Shown here: in pieces, positions 7,602-16,099 of the stretch
Layout of the letters: every line of letters starts with the position of its first letter
Position numbering within the stretch: the stretch's first letter is position 1
Origin: Owenweeksia sp.
Lineage (GTDB): Bacteria; Bacteroidota; Bacteroidia; Flavobacteriales; Schleiferiaceae
NCBI GenBank assembly: GCA_002695025.1
Contig: NZNV01000028.1
Location: 1-64,000, forward strand
Direction of reading: 5' to 3'
DNA length: 64,000 nt
Notes under the pieces: generated by a model
Databases searched by the model: none
Seen by the model: only the letters and a program-made list of their open reading frames with translations
What the model was told of the DNA's origin: nothing
Made by a program: the position numbers and the translations under genes

Positions 7602-9118
7602 GTTATATCAATTATGCTGCTTTCATTTTGCCGGTAGTACTCCAGTGCGTAATCGAGTTCACCTTGCGACTCGGCATGGATTTCATACAGCGTTTGTCCA
7701 CTTTCTACTTTGGTTCCTGTTGGCGTCAAAAAATCTACCCCGGCTGATTTATCGTCCGGTGCTCCGGCCAGCTTGGCTATTTTGGCCAGCTTGCGGTTGT
7801 CAATGGCCGCTACCGTTCCTGCCCTCTCCGCTTGTACAGGATGTTGAAACCGTGCCTGCATGGGTTCGCGAAACCCTCCCTGGGCCTCGCAGATTGCTAT
7901 GAACTTCTTTAATGCTTTCCCGGAATTGAGAAGAGTTTCAGCTTTGCTATGGCTATTACCGGGGTCAGCCTTTCCGGAAAGCTCCAGCAGTTCGGCTGCC
8001 AATCGCAAGGAGCGCTCCCGCAGGTCTGTCGGGGCAGTACCTTCATTGTTTAATACTGCCAGCACATCTCTTGCTTCCAGTGCCGGGCCAATGCCACGGC
8101 CCACTGGCTGGCTGCCATCGGTGATTACAATTTTCAATTTCAGACCAACGGCTTCGGCCACCATCGTCATTCTTTGCGAAAGCTCTTCTGCATCATCAGA
8201 CGTGCGTACTTTCGCGGTCGGTCCCACCGGGATGTCGATCACTACGTGGGTACTGCCCGCAGCCGCCTTTTTGGAAAGGACTGAAGCTATCATTTGCCCT
8301 TCACTGTCAATATCAAGAGCCTTTTCCACCCGTATCAATATATCATCAGCAGGGCTCAGTTGCATGGATCCGCCCCAGGCCAGGCAGCCGTTTTCTTGTT
8401 TCACTACTCTCTTCATCTCTTCCAACGACAGGTTTACATTGGTGAAAACTTCCATCGTATCAGCCGTACCGGCCGGGGAAGTAATGGCCCGGGAGGAGGT
8501 TTTGGGAACCGTAAGCCCGGCAGCGGCAGCAATGGCTACCACTATGGGGGTGGTGCGGTTTCCCGGAAGACCACCAATGCAATGTTTATCGAAAACCCGG
8601 GCTGCAGGCCAGTGCAATTTTTGTCCGGCATCCACCATGGCCTTAGTCAGGTGGATGATTTCATCAATATCCAGCCGTCTTCCCGCGCAGGCGGTAACAA
8701 AAGCAGCTATTTCCACATTGGAGTAATTGCCTGCAGCCAGATCGCTAACTATATCCTGTATTTGCGACTCCTTCAGACGGTGGCCATATACTTTGCCCCG
8801 TACGGCACTCATGGAGTTAATGGGCGGAAGGTGCGAAAACGCAAGTAAATCCCCCGCCTCCACCTTCAGGGAGGTTATTGCTTTTTGCGAAAGGCTTGCT
8901 TCCTCATGGCCCAGCAAGGCTTCGTTGTCCAACACATTTAGCGAAGCCACTATGCTGCGGTCACCGTGGCTGACCATTATCCGCGTGAGTGCTTCAAATC
9001 CTTCGGAAACACATACCGGGCAGTCCCTGCGCATATACACGGTGTGCTCGTTGCGGGTATCGATGCCAAGAGGTTTGAGGATTAGCTCATTGTGTTTATG
9101 TGATTTTTTATTATTCAT
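7598..9118 (-). CDS. AMP/thymidine phosphorylase family protein
   Basis: A 506-residue nucleoside phosphorylase of the long archaeal-like branch, which includes AMP phosphorylase (AMP + phosphate to adenine + ribose 1,5-bisphosphate). An N-terminal extension of about 85-90 residues precedes the common alpha/beta domain, as in archaeal AMPpase and unlike the 440-residue bacterial DeoA. Conserved segments: DKHCIGGLPGNRTT (177-190) and PKTSSRAITSPAGTAD (205-220). Its neighbours are a PRPP synthase and a methyltransferase, the same pairing seen in nucleotide-to-pentose salvage. Nucleotide versus nucleoside preference cannot be decided by eye. No RuBisCO or ribose-1,5-bisphosphate isomerase is in this window. 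Confidence 0.88.
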   Translation of the reverse strand: MNNKKSHKHNELILKPLGIDTRNEHTVYMRRDCPVCVSEGFEALTRIMVSHGDRSIVASLNVLDNEALLGHEEASLSQKAITSLKVEAGDLLAFSHLPPINSMSAVRGKVYGHRLKESQIQDIVSDLAAGNYSNVEIAAFVTACAGRRLDIDEIIHLTKAMVDAGQKLHWPAARVFDKHCIGGLPGNRTTPIVVAIAAAAGLTVPKTSSRAITSPAGTADTMEVFTNVNLSLEEMKRVVKQENGCLAWGGSMQLSPADDILIRVEKALDIDSEGQMIASVLSKKAAAGSTHVVIDIPVGPTAKVRTSDDAEELSQRMTMVAEAVGLKLKIVITDGSQPVGRGIGPALEARDVLAVLNNEGTAPTDLRERSLRLAAELLELSGKADPGNSHSKAETLLNSGKALKKFIAICEAQGGFREPMQARFQHPVQAERAGTVAAIDNRKLAKIAKLAGAPDDKSAGVDFLTPTGTKVESGQTLYEIHAESQGELDYALEYYRQNESSIIDIT

Positions 9119-9147
9119 CCTTTGACTTGAAAATTATCCTTATCCTT

Positions 9148-9462
9148 TTAGTATTTAACAGCTGTTCCTTCTACATAAGGCCACCAAAATTGATATCCAT
9201 ATCGAACATCAAAGATGGGATCTGCGCCTTCTTCCTTTGCTCTTTGCCTCAGTTTTTGGAGTAGTTTTTCGGGCCTGTGAAAAATGCTTCCCTCAGCCTG
9301 GATATACTTCAATTCCGTATATTCTCCGGCAGGTTTCGTGGTGGTAAATACAGCAATATCTTCTTCATTAACAGGCTGAATGCTTGCCACCTGAGTGGTG
9401 ACACAACTGGTCAGGCCCATTAAAGCTGTTGCCAATAAAATAAAACCCATTTTCTTTTTCAT
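9148..9462 (-). CDS. Small lipoprotein of unknown function
   Basis: A 104-residue predicted lipoprotein: MKKKMGFILLATALMGLTSC gives a signal sequence with the lipobox cysteine at residue 20. The mature part is about 85 residues and includes a basic helix (EKLLQKLRQRAKEEGAD) followed by an aromatic tail (YGYQFWWPYVEG). I do not recognise the family. The start at 9462 is set by the signal peptide; longer reading is an artefact of the neighbouring small ORF. It lies 11 bases downstream of a single-helix membrane microprotein. Confidence 0.8.
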   Translation of the reverse strand: MKKKMGFILLATALMGLTSCVTTQVASIQPVNEEDIAVFTTTKPAGEYTELKYIQAEGSIFHRPEKLLQKLRQRAKEEGADPIFDVRYGYQFWWPYVEGTAVKY

Positions 9463-9473
9463 GATCTTATCAT

Positions 9474-9599
9474 TTATTTGAAGATTAACTGAAAAAATGC
9501 ACCGATAATTATCAATGCCAGTATGATGGCCATAAGCCAGTTCCAGACACGGCCCGCTTTGCTTTTCTTTTGATCTGTTGTACGGCAACAATCTTTCAT
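9474..9599 (-). CDS. Single-helix membrane microprotein (41 aa)
   Basis: A short gene easily missed by size cut-offs. It encodes MKDCCRTTDQKKSKAG, then one hydrophobic helix (about 18-38, NWLMAIILALIIIGAFF). Its ATG overlaps the stop of the upstream oxidase gene in a TAATG junction, so it is probably translated by re-initiation. The N-terminal Cys pair could bind metal or form a redox pair. No function can be named. Support comes from the coupling, the clean helix and the tight spacing on both sides. Confidence 0.7.
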   Translation of the reverse strand: MKDCCRTTDQKKSKAGRVWNWLMAIILALIIIGAFFQLIFK

Positions 9600-11572
9600 T
9601 ATTTGGCCTCCAGTATTATTTTCGAATTCCATGTTTTCCCATCTGCGTCCAATACTATCACGTACACCCCGGCTGGCAGGGCCGAAAGATCCAAAGCGTA
9701 GTGGTCTTCAGTGTTTGCAATTTCCTTTTTCAGCCAAAGCCGGCCATCAAGGTCTATTATCCTGAGGAGGGCACCGGTAGAGACACTTTCGGGAATTTCA
9801 AGCTGAACCTGCCCGGCTGTAGGGTTGGGGAATACTTTCAGCATTTGGCTTCGGCCGGTATTCCAATCGTTAATTCCCACAGTGCCATCTTCTTCAACCT
9901 TCAGCATTTCAGCGATAGAAGGCACATCATCAACCATCACAAAAAGCATGTAGTAGCCTTCCGGCAATTCCACAGAATCAACGGGCAACTGCACATTAAG
10001 GTTATTGCCATTTTGTGAAAAGGATAACTCCAGGAAACGGTTGTTGCCAGAGTTCATGAAATGGGTGACAGAAGCCGTGGAAACAAGGCGTACCGCTGTA
10101 ACTGAGTCCGCATACGACACGTTTACACTGAGCGAAGCTCCCTTTACAAAGTTGCCAGTAATGGAGTTAATCACCGGGCGGACACCACGAAAAAGGTAGG
10201 GAGGCGAAAAGGCTTCTATGATGCTTGCCGGGGGCTCATTGCCGGGCTGCCCTTCACCGCCCACGGTTATTACCCGCCCATCAGGAACCAAAATAGTGGT
10301 GGCGTGGTACTCCCGCGCATAGTTAAGGCTGTCCAGCCTGCGCCAGGTATCGTTAGCAGGGTCATACTCATCCGTGAGGTAAAGCTGGCCCCATTGGTTC
10401 ACAGGAGCCGGATGGGCTTGGTCTTCTTTGTAGCCTCCGGCCACCATTATTTTCCGGTTGGGCAGCAATACCATTTTGGCCCGCGAACGCATGGGCGCAA
10501 AGTTGCTTCCCAGGCTCCAGCTATTGGTTTGCGGATCGTATATTTCTACCAGGTCGCCCAATTGGTTGGACGTGAAAGAAATGTATCCAATAGCCACGGC
10601 CCTTCCGTCATCATTGGGAAGCAGGATAAGTTCATGGTCGCTGTGATCGCCATTGGGCATGCGGTTGCTTTGCACAAAATCGGCTGCCATGCTCCATTGA
10701 TCTGTGGTCGGGTCAAAGAGTTGAGGTGGGCGGTGCGTCATCAGTATTTTACCATTGTATAGCTGTACAATGGGCGATACTTCGTTGCCCACGGCAATAG
10801 TATCTACTAAGGTGCTTTGGCCGGTAGCCGGGTCGTACAATTCGGTAGTGTTTACCCGCACCGGGTTTTGCAGGCCGCCACCACCCGTCACCAGTATGCG
10901 GCCATCTGCCAATGGGGCTACCGTTGGGTACCAGCGGTAATCCAGCAAGTTTGGCTTCAACTGCCAATTATCGGCCACAGGGTCATAGGTTTTTACCTTT
11001 TTGATGCCCGGCCCATACACCTGCTGGTCTGTTCCGCCCATAAAAATCACCTCCCCGCTGTTGAGCAACAAAGGCCCCACGCATCCCTGCGTGGTATCGT
11101 AGCCTGAAGCTGTGAGTACCTGGTCAGTGGCCGGGTCAAAGAGAAAAGGGTCTTCCGTATCGTGGCAGTAAAAGATAGAGCCATCGGGAAGCAAAATACC
11201 CAGGTCTGTCCCGCCAAGTGACTGAGGCGAGTTCAGCAAAATATTCCACTCGCCCGGATGGGTTTCGGCCTGAAGTGAAAAGTTTAAGGAGGCAAGGCTT
11301 GTGCTGAGGTTCAGCACTGTATCCAGGTAATCCATTCCTTCTTTGGCCACACCGAGAGTATAGCTGCCGCTGGGGACATTGGCAAAAGCATAGCTGCCTG
11401 TAAGTGCACTCCTGGTCTCTTCAAAAAAGGTGGTATCGCCATTGAATAAAATCACCCTGGCATCTTGTACCGGCTGCATATTGCTGTAGGTGATACTGCC
11501 GTTGATGGTGTTTTGGGCTTTAGCCGTGAGGCAAAGCCCAAGCGATAGGATAAATATAAGAGCTTGTTTCAT
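9599..11572 (-). CDS. Secreted copper radical oxidase (galactose/glyoxal oxidase-like, AA5) with T9SS sorting domain
   Basis: A 657-residue secreted enzyme. Signal peptide (1-20), carboxypeptidase-regulatory/CNA-B-like domain (22-100), a seven-bladed kelch propeller (about 108-460), a DUF1929-like domain (FSPPYLFRG, from 455) and a T9SS sorting domain (from 577, VFPNPTAGQVQL). All five residues that hold the copper and the Cys-Tyr radical cofactor in galactose/glyoxal oxidase have counterparts: Cys164, Tyr215 (RWYPT), Tyr422 and His423 (REYHAT), His504 (THFMN), with similar spacing. It should oxidise primary alcohols or aldehydes to give H2O2; the substrate is unknown. A His-rich lipoprotein lies 12 bases upstream. 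Confidence 0.85.
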   Translation of the reverse strand: MKQALIFILSLGLCLTAKAQNTINGSITYSNMQPVQDARVILFNGDTTFFEETRSALTGSYAFANVPSGSYTLGVAKEGMDYLDTVLNLSTSLASLNFSLQAETHPGEWNILLNSPQSLGGTDLGILLPDGSIFYCHDTEDPFLFDPATDQVLTASGYDTTQGCVGPLLLNSGEVIFMGGTDQQVYGPGIKKVKTYDPVADNWQLKPNLLDYRWYPTVAPLADGRILVTGGGGLQNPVRVNTTELYDPATGQSTLVDTIAVGNEVSPIVQLYNGKILMTHRPPQLFDPTTDQWSMAADFVQSNRMPNGDHSDHELILLPNDDGRAVAIGYISFTSNQLGDLVEIYDPQTNSWSLGSNFAPMRSRAKMVLLPNRKIMVAGGYKEDQAHPAPVNQWGQLYLTDEYDPANDTWRRLDSLNYAREYHATTILVPDGRVITVGGEGQPGNEPPASIIEAFSPPYLFRGVRPVINSITGNFVKGASLSVNVSYADSVTAVRLVSTASVTHFMNSGNNRFLELSFSQNGNNLNVQLPVDSVELPEGYYMLFVMVDDVPSIAEMLKVEEDGTVGINDWNTGRSQMLKVFPNPTAGQVQLEIPESVSTGALLRIIDLDGRLWLKKEIANTEDHYALDLSALPAGVYVIVLDADGKTWNSKIILEAK

Positions 11573-11584
11573 GGGTTTCGGTTT

Positions 11585-12124
11585 TTAAGGATGGTGCGGA
11601 TAATGTGCATGGTGCAATGAATCTATTTGATCGTGATGATGAATACCGTGCCCGTTGAAATGGTTGTCATCATTGTGGTGAGGGCCGCCATGCGGGTTGT
11701 GGTGGTGCTGGCCGTGGCCCTGGTTTACCAGTAGCGAATCGTGGTGGTGTACGCTATGGTCACCATGATTGTGATTACCATGATCGTTGTGTCCACCCTG
11801 GTGATGCACATTGGTGCTGTCGTGGTGGTGATCGTCATGGTTATTTGTATGTGAATAGTTGTGATGGTGGTGCCAGTACAGCGAATCATGATGATGGAAC
11901 AGGCTGTCGAAATGATGTTTCTGGCTGTTGTGCTGTGCGTGGACCAGCGAATCGTTGTAGTGCCCCATCATCTGATAGTTTTCTTCCATGCCCTGCACTG
12001 CTGCTTTGTCAGCGGCTGAAAGTTCAGGGTTGTCATTCTCCTCCGCCACGAGATCTTCCTTTTGGCAGGATACGGCCAGGAAAATGACTGCTAAAACGGA
12101 AAGTAAAATGCTTGCATTTTTCAT
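11585..12124 (-). CDS. Histidine-rich metal-binding lipoprotein
   Basis: A 179-residue predicted lipoprotein (signal ending AVSC, Cys20). About a quarter of its residues are His (I count 44), in runs such as HHHDSLYWHHHH, spaced by Asp, Asn and Ser, with recurring DSL units. It should bind several copper, zinc or nickel ions at the cell envelope. The N-terminal part after the lipobox (ELSAADKAAVQGMEE, YNDSLV) matches the His-rich lipoprotein at 47934-48380, so these are paralogs with a shared short domain. It precedes the copper radical oxidase and may supply or buffer copper; that is inference. Confidence 0.85.
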   Translation of the reverse strand: MKNASILLSVLAVIFLAVSCQKEDLVAEENDNPELSAADKAAVQGMEENYQMMGHYNDSLVHAQHNSQKHHFDSLFHHHDSLYWHHHHNYSHTNNHDDHHHDSTNVHHQGGHNDHGNHNHGDHSVHHHDSLLVNQGHGQHHHNPHGGPHHNDDNHFNGHGIHHHDQIDSLHHAHYPHHP

Positions 12125-12170
12125 TGTTGTTGCTATTTATTTTCTATCATTACTAATGTGCGTAAGACAT

Positions 12171-13787
12171 CTATTTTGAAATTAATACTTTGGCCGTCCA
12201 GGTTTTATTATCATCTTTTAACCTTACCCAATACAGCCCTTTGGATAGGTGGGATATATTGAGTTGCTGAATGCCAGTACCTGTGAACTGTACTTCCTTT
12301 ATGTGCTGCCCATTACTGTTTAGGAGCGTAATCTTTCCTTTGCTGGCTTCATCAGGGATCTGAATATTTATGACATCCCTGGCGGGGTTGGGGTAGATGG
12401 TTAGTGGTAAAATGTTTTCTGAAAGAGAATTATTCATTCCCAAACTGGGGTTGACTGTGGTAAAAGTGGTTATGCTGTTGGGGGCGAGGGTAGCCGTGAA
12501 GCTGTTGTTTGGCACTGTGATGTCCGGCAAAATCGCCCAGTTTTCTGTCTGACTAGTTCTTATTGCTTTTAGTGTTGCCAGATTATTCAATCCATTTATA
12601 GCAAAATCAACTGTTTGAGCAACACCATGATTGTTTAAAACGACAATCGTCATATCTGCTCCGTCTTTATAGGCGGTAACACGGACATCATTGTTGGACG
12701 AAGCCGCATCAATACGTTGTGAACCCTGTTTTACGTACCTGGAGTACTGCCCCGTTACATAATATTGTTTATTGATGGTGTAGCCGGTATAGCTCGTGCC
12801 TGAAAAATTCAGGCTTATATACTGCGTTCCATTGCTTTCCTGCGATCCAAAAAATCCCCACATGTAATCTACTGCCGAAACATTGTAATTGGCAATTACA
12901 TCGTGTATCAGGTTTCCCCAGTCAAAGGCATTTGGGCGCGAATATTCCGTCATCCATACCGGAACATTGTATTGCTGCCCAAGCTGCATCATGGCGGTCT
13001 TGTTGGCATTGCTTCCACCATACAGGTGATAGGCCAATGCTCCGACATATTCCCTTGCCACTGTGTCTGCCATGATTATCTGTGACCTGGCGTAGGCCTC
13101 ATTGGCGTTCAGGTCGTCCGGCACCACGATTTTCGTGTTGATACCGGCAGTGTCCAACTTCGGGCCGAGTAATTTGATACAGTCTCTCAGGTACTCACCC
13201 GACCAGATGCCGCCCCTTATATACCCTGGTTCGTTCATAATGGCGTAGTACGGCAGTTCGTACCCCTGGTCTTTCCATCTTTTGATGATGGCAAAAGCCC
13301 ATTCGGCATATTCCTCCGGATTGCTTTCGGTCATCCAGTCTTCTATTTTTATGGTGGAAGGGAAATAGGTATTCACCCCCCTGGGAACGACCCTTGACAC
13401 GTAATCGATATGGGCATCCATCTTTTTCCAGGAAAAATCGAATTGAGAAGTGTCCGTAACGTAAGGGTTGTTATTGTCATTGGGGTTTTCTATCGGGCCA
13501 TCCTCACCGGTAGCAGGCCGTACACGGGTCAGGCCCAATTCGTTGTACAGCAAATTTAAAATGGTATCTTCCTCTGCTGCACTTATCACCAGCCCGGCCG
13601 TTATGGGGTCTGAGGTGGTGCCGCCAATTACGTGCGGATCGTTGAACACCCGCAGAGAAGAGCCGAACCCTTCCATTGTCTGGTTAACATTAATGGCATT
13701 AATATTAATGCTCACGTTTTGAGCGGTTAGTCCTGTTGAACTTAAAATGCCCAGACTTAATATTGTCAAAATTTTCAACGTTCTCAT
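12171..13787 (-). CDS. GH30 family glycoside hydrolase (xylanase-like) with T9SS sorting domain
   Basis: A 538-residue secreted glycosidase. Signal peptide (1-23), then a (beta/alpha)8 barrel opening with MEGFGSSLR (38-46), typical of GH30. The likely acid/base is Glu186 (IMNEPG) and the nucleophile Glu281 (WMTEYSRP). A beta-sandwich side domain follows (about 370-450), and a T9SS sorting domain closes the protein (IYPNPARDVINIQI). GH30 enzymes cleave xylan, glucuronoxylan or beta-1,6-glucans; the shape of the barrel motifs favours the bacterial xylanase branch. It lies between the M43 protease and the His-rich lipoprotein. Confidence 0.85.
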   Translation of the reverse strand: MRTLKILTILSLGILSSTGLTAQNVSININAINVNQTMEGFGSSLRVFNDPHVIGGTTSDPITAGLVISAAEEDTILNLLYNELGLTRVRPATGEDGPIENPNDNNNPYVTDTSQFDFSWKKMDAHIDYVSRVVPRGVNTYFPSTIKIEDWMTESNPEEYAEWAFAIIKRWKDQGYELPYYAIMNEPGYIRGGIWSGEYLRDCIKLLGPKLDTAGINTKIVVPDDLNANEAYARSQIIMADTVAREYVGALAYHLYGGSNANKTAMMQLGQQYNVPVWMTEYSRPNAFDWGNLIHDVIANYNVSAVDYMWGFFGSQESNGTQYISLNFSGTSYTGYTINKQYYVTGQYSRYVKQGSQRIDAASSNNDVRVTAYKDGADMTIVVLNNHGVAQTVDFAINGLNNLATLKAIRTSQTENWAILPDITVPNNSFTATLAPNSITTFTTVNPSLGMNNSLSENILPLTIYPNPARDVINIQIPDEASKGKITLLNSNGQHIKEVQFTGTGIQQLNISHLSKGLYWVRLKDDNKTWTAKVLISK

Positions 13788-13798
13788 GCTTTTTGATT

Positions 13799-15865
13799 TT
13801 AGTTGTTAGTAATAACCATCCGAATACTTCTTTTGGTGCTTCCAGTGCCTATCCGTACAAAATAGATTCCCTTTGGCAGGCTTTCGGTTGGTAACATCCT
13901 CTGATGTTCTCCTGAATTCTCAATGCCCTGGTCAAAAGCCTTTATGAGCTGGCCCTGGGAATTATAAATGCCAATGCTAACCTGCCCTGGCTCAGCAAGG
14001 GTATAACTGAGCGTACTGTTTCCGTTAGTAGGATTGGGATAGAGGGACAGGCTCTTGATAGTATGGGGCACTTCTTCCAAACCCACAGATGGTGCAGAAC
14101 CATCTCCTACATAAATATCATCAATGTAAAGATTGTTGCCGCCATCGGTAACATTTACAATCTTAACCTGGGCATAGGTACTGTTGCGGTAGGCGTTTAA
14201 AGAGATATAAGCCTCTTTCCACTGGGTAGAATCTGGGATAAACGGGGTGGTTTGCGTGGGGCCGGTGGCCAATGCACTTTGCGTTCTGTAAAATACCCGG
14301 TTATAGTTTACACCACAGTCTGTGGACAGGAGTACCAGCATCTCATCTGAAAAAGTGGGGTCTGATTTTGCATACGCCCAACTGAAACTCATGTACACAT
14401 TGGAATCGGGATTTGCTGTTGTTAAATCAAAGTAGGGCAATACCAACTCATCGGAAGAACCGTAATTCGTATTGATAAGGTTGTTGATTTTTAGGGAGTA
14501 GTTTCCTGAAACCGAAGCCATCGAATCCAGTTCCCAGGTTATGCCACCATCCAGGTTGTTGATAGTGAGGGTAGATGGGGGGTAAATTCCACTATCAAAG
14601 TTTTCTTTGAAGGATAGCGGGTCACCGGTTCCGGGAAGGCTAACGGTAATGTAATTGGTTATCTCCAGGCTATCGCTGCCCGTGCTGTCAGATACCACCA
14701 GTTTTACGGCATACGTGCCCACTGTATTGTAGGTTACGGTTGGGTTTTGGGCAGTTGAAGTTGCAGGGGTACCTCCTGAAAATGTCCATTGCCAGGTTGT
14801 AGGGTTATTGAGGGAGATGTCCATAAAATAGACGCTATTGCCGACACATATATCAGTAGTGAGCGTTACAAAATCGGCTGTTACGGGGCAAACGGAAGGA
14901 GCCACATAATTGCTGTCGCACCCGGTTGCTACCAGGTTGGCCGGCTGCCATATCTGTGTACGGATGGTATCGAGCGTGGCTTGTATGCGTTTCCTTTGCC
15001 CGTTGGTAAACATATTTTGACAGGTACCCGGAGTATAGTTCAAGTAATTTTCTTTCTGGTCGTTCTTATCGGGCACATCATTAGAGCAGGTGTTTTTGGT
15101 GCTGCAGTTATAACTTGGCAAAGCCTGTGGCGGTGTATCGCATACATAATCGCCATCGGAACAAGTATCGGTTCCACAGCCGTTATTAAAGGTGTGGTAA
15201 AGCCCAAACCAATGGCCCAGTTCATGGGTGGTGGTTCTTCCTACACCAGATGAAGCGGTTCCTGTATTTCCAAAAAGGTTGTGCCTCACTACTACACCGT
15301 CCTCAGCGGGTGGCCCTCCGGGAAAGGAGGAATAGCCCCCTACATTTCCATTAATACTTTTTACAATGTAGATATTCAGGTAACGGGTATTGTCCCAAAA
15401 GCTCAGTTCTTTCAAAAGTGCCCGTTGATAGCTTTGATGATTGGTAAGGGGTGAATTGACCCTTACAATACCGTTGGTACAATTGCCGTACGGGTCTTTG
15501 TTGGCCAAACAAAAGCGGACTTTGGTATCCACCCCATTGCCATCACCATTGGTGCCGGGCATTTTTCCATAATCTTCATTGAGGATTTGTATCTGGCTCT
15601 GTACCTGTGCATCAGATATGTTCTCCGGGCCTCCGTTGTGAATGATGTGTACCACTACCGGTATAGTTCGGACACTATCTGAAGATTCTTTTTTAAACGC
15701 TGAAGCCAACTTCTTTTGGAGGGCAGCCTGTATTTTTCCTTCTGCCGCCTGCAGGGATTTATTATTGGTATACTGGTCAAAATAGCAGGGTATGGTATTT
15801 TGCGAAAACAGCGAAAAACTGCTAAGGGCCAGCAAGGCTATGAAACAAGTATTTTTGATTCTCAT
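13799..15865 (-). CDS. Secreted M43-type zinc metalloprotease with PKD domain and T9SS sorting domain
   Basis: A 688-residue secreted protease. After the signal peptide (1-21) and a propeptide-like helix comes a pappalysin-like (M43) catalytic domain with HELGHWFGLYH (214-224), the zinc motif HExxHxxGxxH, and a downstream NYTPGTCQNMFT Met-turn. A PKD domain follows (about 333-410, TWQWTFSGGTP), then a jelly-roll-like segment (about 420-595) and a T9SS sorting domain (YPNPTNGNSTLSY onward). It should digest extracellular protein. It heads the three-enzyme secreted set with GH30 and the copper oxidase. Confidence 0.9.
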   Translation of the reverse strand: MRIKNTCFIALLALSSFSLFSQNTIPCYFDQYTNNKSLQAAEGKIQAALQKKLASAFKKESSDSVRTIPVVVHIIHNGGPENISDAQVQSQIQILNEDYGKMPGTNGDGNGVDTKVRFCLANKDPYGNCTNGIVRVNSPLTNHQSYQRALLKELSFWDNTRYLNIYIVKSINGNVGGYSSFPGGPPAEDGVVVRHNLFGNTGTASSGVGRTTTHELGHWFGLYHTFNNGCGTDTCSDGDYVCDTPPQALPSYNCSTKNTCSNDVPDKNDQKENYLNYTPGTCQNMFTNGQRKRIQATLDTIRTQIWQPANLVATGCDSNYVAPSVCPVTADFVTLTTDICVGNSVYFMDISLNNPTTWQWTFSGGTPATSTAQNPTVTYNTVGTYAVKLVVSDSTGSDSLEITNYITVSLPGTGDPLSFKENFDSGIYPPSTLTINNLDGGITWELDSMASVSGNYSLKINNLINTNYGSSDELVLPYFDLTTANPDSNVYMSFSWAYAKSDPTFSDEMLVLLSTDCGVNYNRVFYRTQSALATGPTQTTPFIPDSTQWKEAYISLNAYRNSTYAQVKIVNVTDGGNNLYIDDIYVGDGSAPSVGLEEVPHTIKSLSLYPNPTNGNSTLSYTLAEPGQVSIGIYNSQGQLIKAFDQGIENSGEHQRMLPTESLPKGIYFVRIGTGSTKRSIRMVITNN

Positions 15866-15874
15866 ATTGTGTTT

Positions 15875-16099
15875 TTATTGGTGTTTGTCTAATTGGGAAA
15901 CTTTAAATTTTTTCTGCAAAACAAGGGCAGTGGCTATCTGTTCCCATTTCATATCCAGCTCCTTTTTGCACCAATCTATCAATTTTGCCTGTTCACCTTC
16001 AGCAATAGCGTTCACTGTTTTTTCCAGTTCCTTCTTTAAAAGGCTTTCATCAAAACTCACTCTTTTTAATATGGCCTGATGATATTCCAGCGTATTCAT
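15875..16099 (-). CDS. Small helical protein of unknown function
   Basis: A 74-residue, charged, probably all-helical cytosolic protein with no motif I recognise. Two amphipathic helices are visible (SLLKKELEKTVNAIAEG and KLIDWCKKELDMKWEQIA). Its start overlaps the stop of the beta-CASP RNase gene by 4 bases (ATGA), so it may be a small partner of that nuclease. That is inferred from coupling only. Confidence 0.65.
   Translation of the reverse strand: MNTLEYHQAILKRVSFDESLLKKELEKTVNAIAEGEQAKLIDWCKKELDMKWEQIATALVLQKKFKVSQLDKHQ

Noticed and set aside
7860-8726. 288-codon open frame on the plus strand
   Set aside because: It is antisense to the phosphorylase gene, which has clear family motifs; the plus frame has none.
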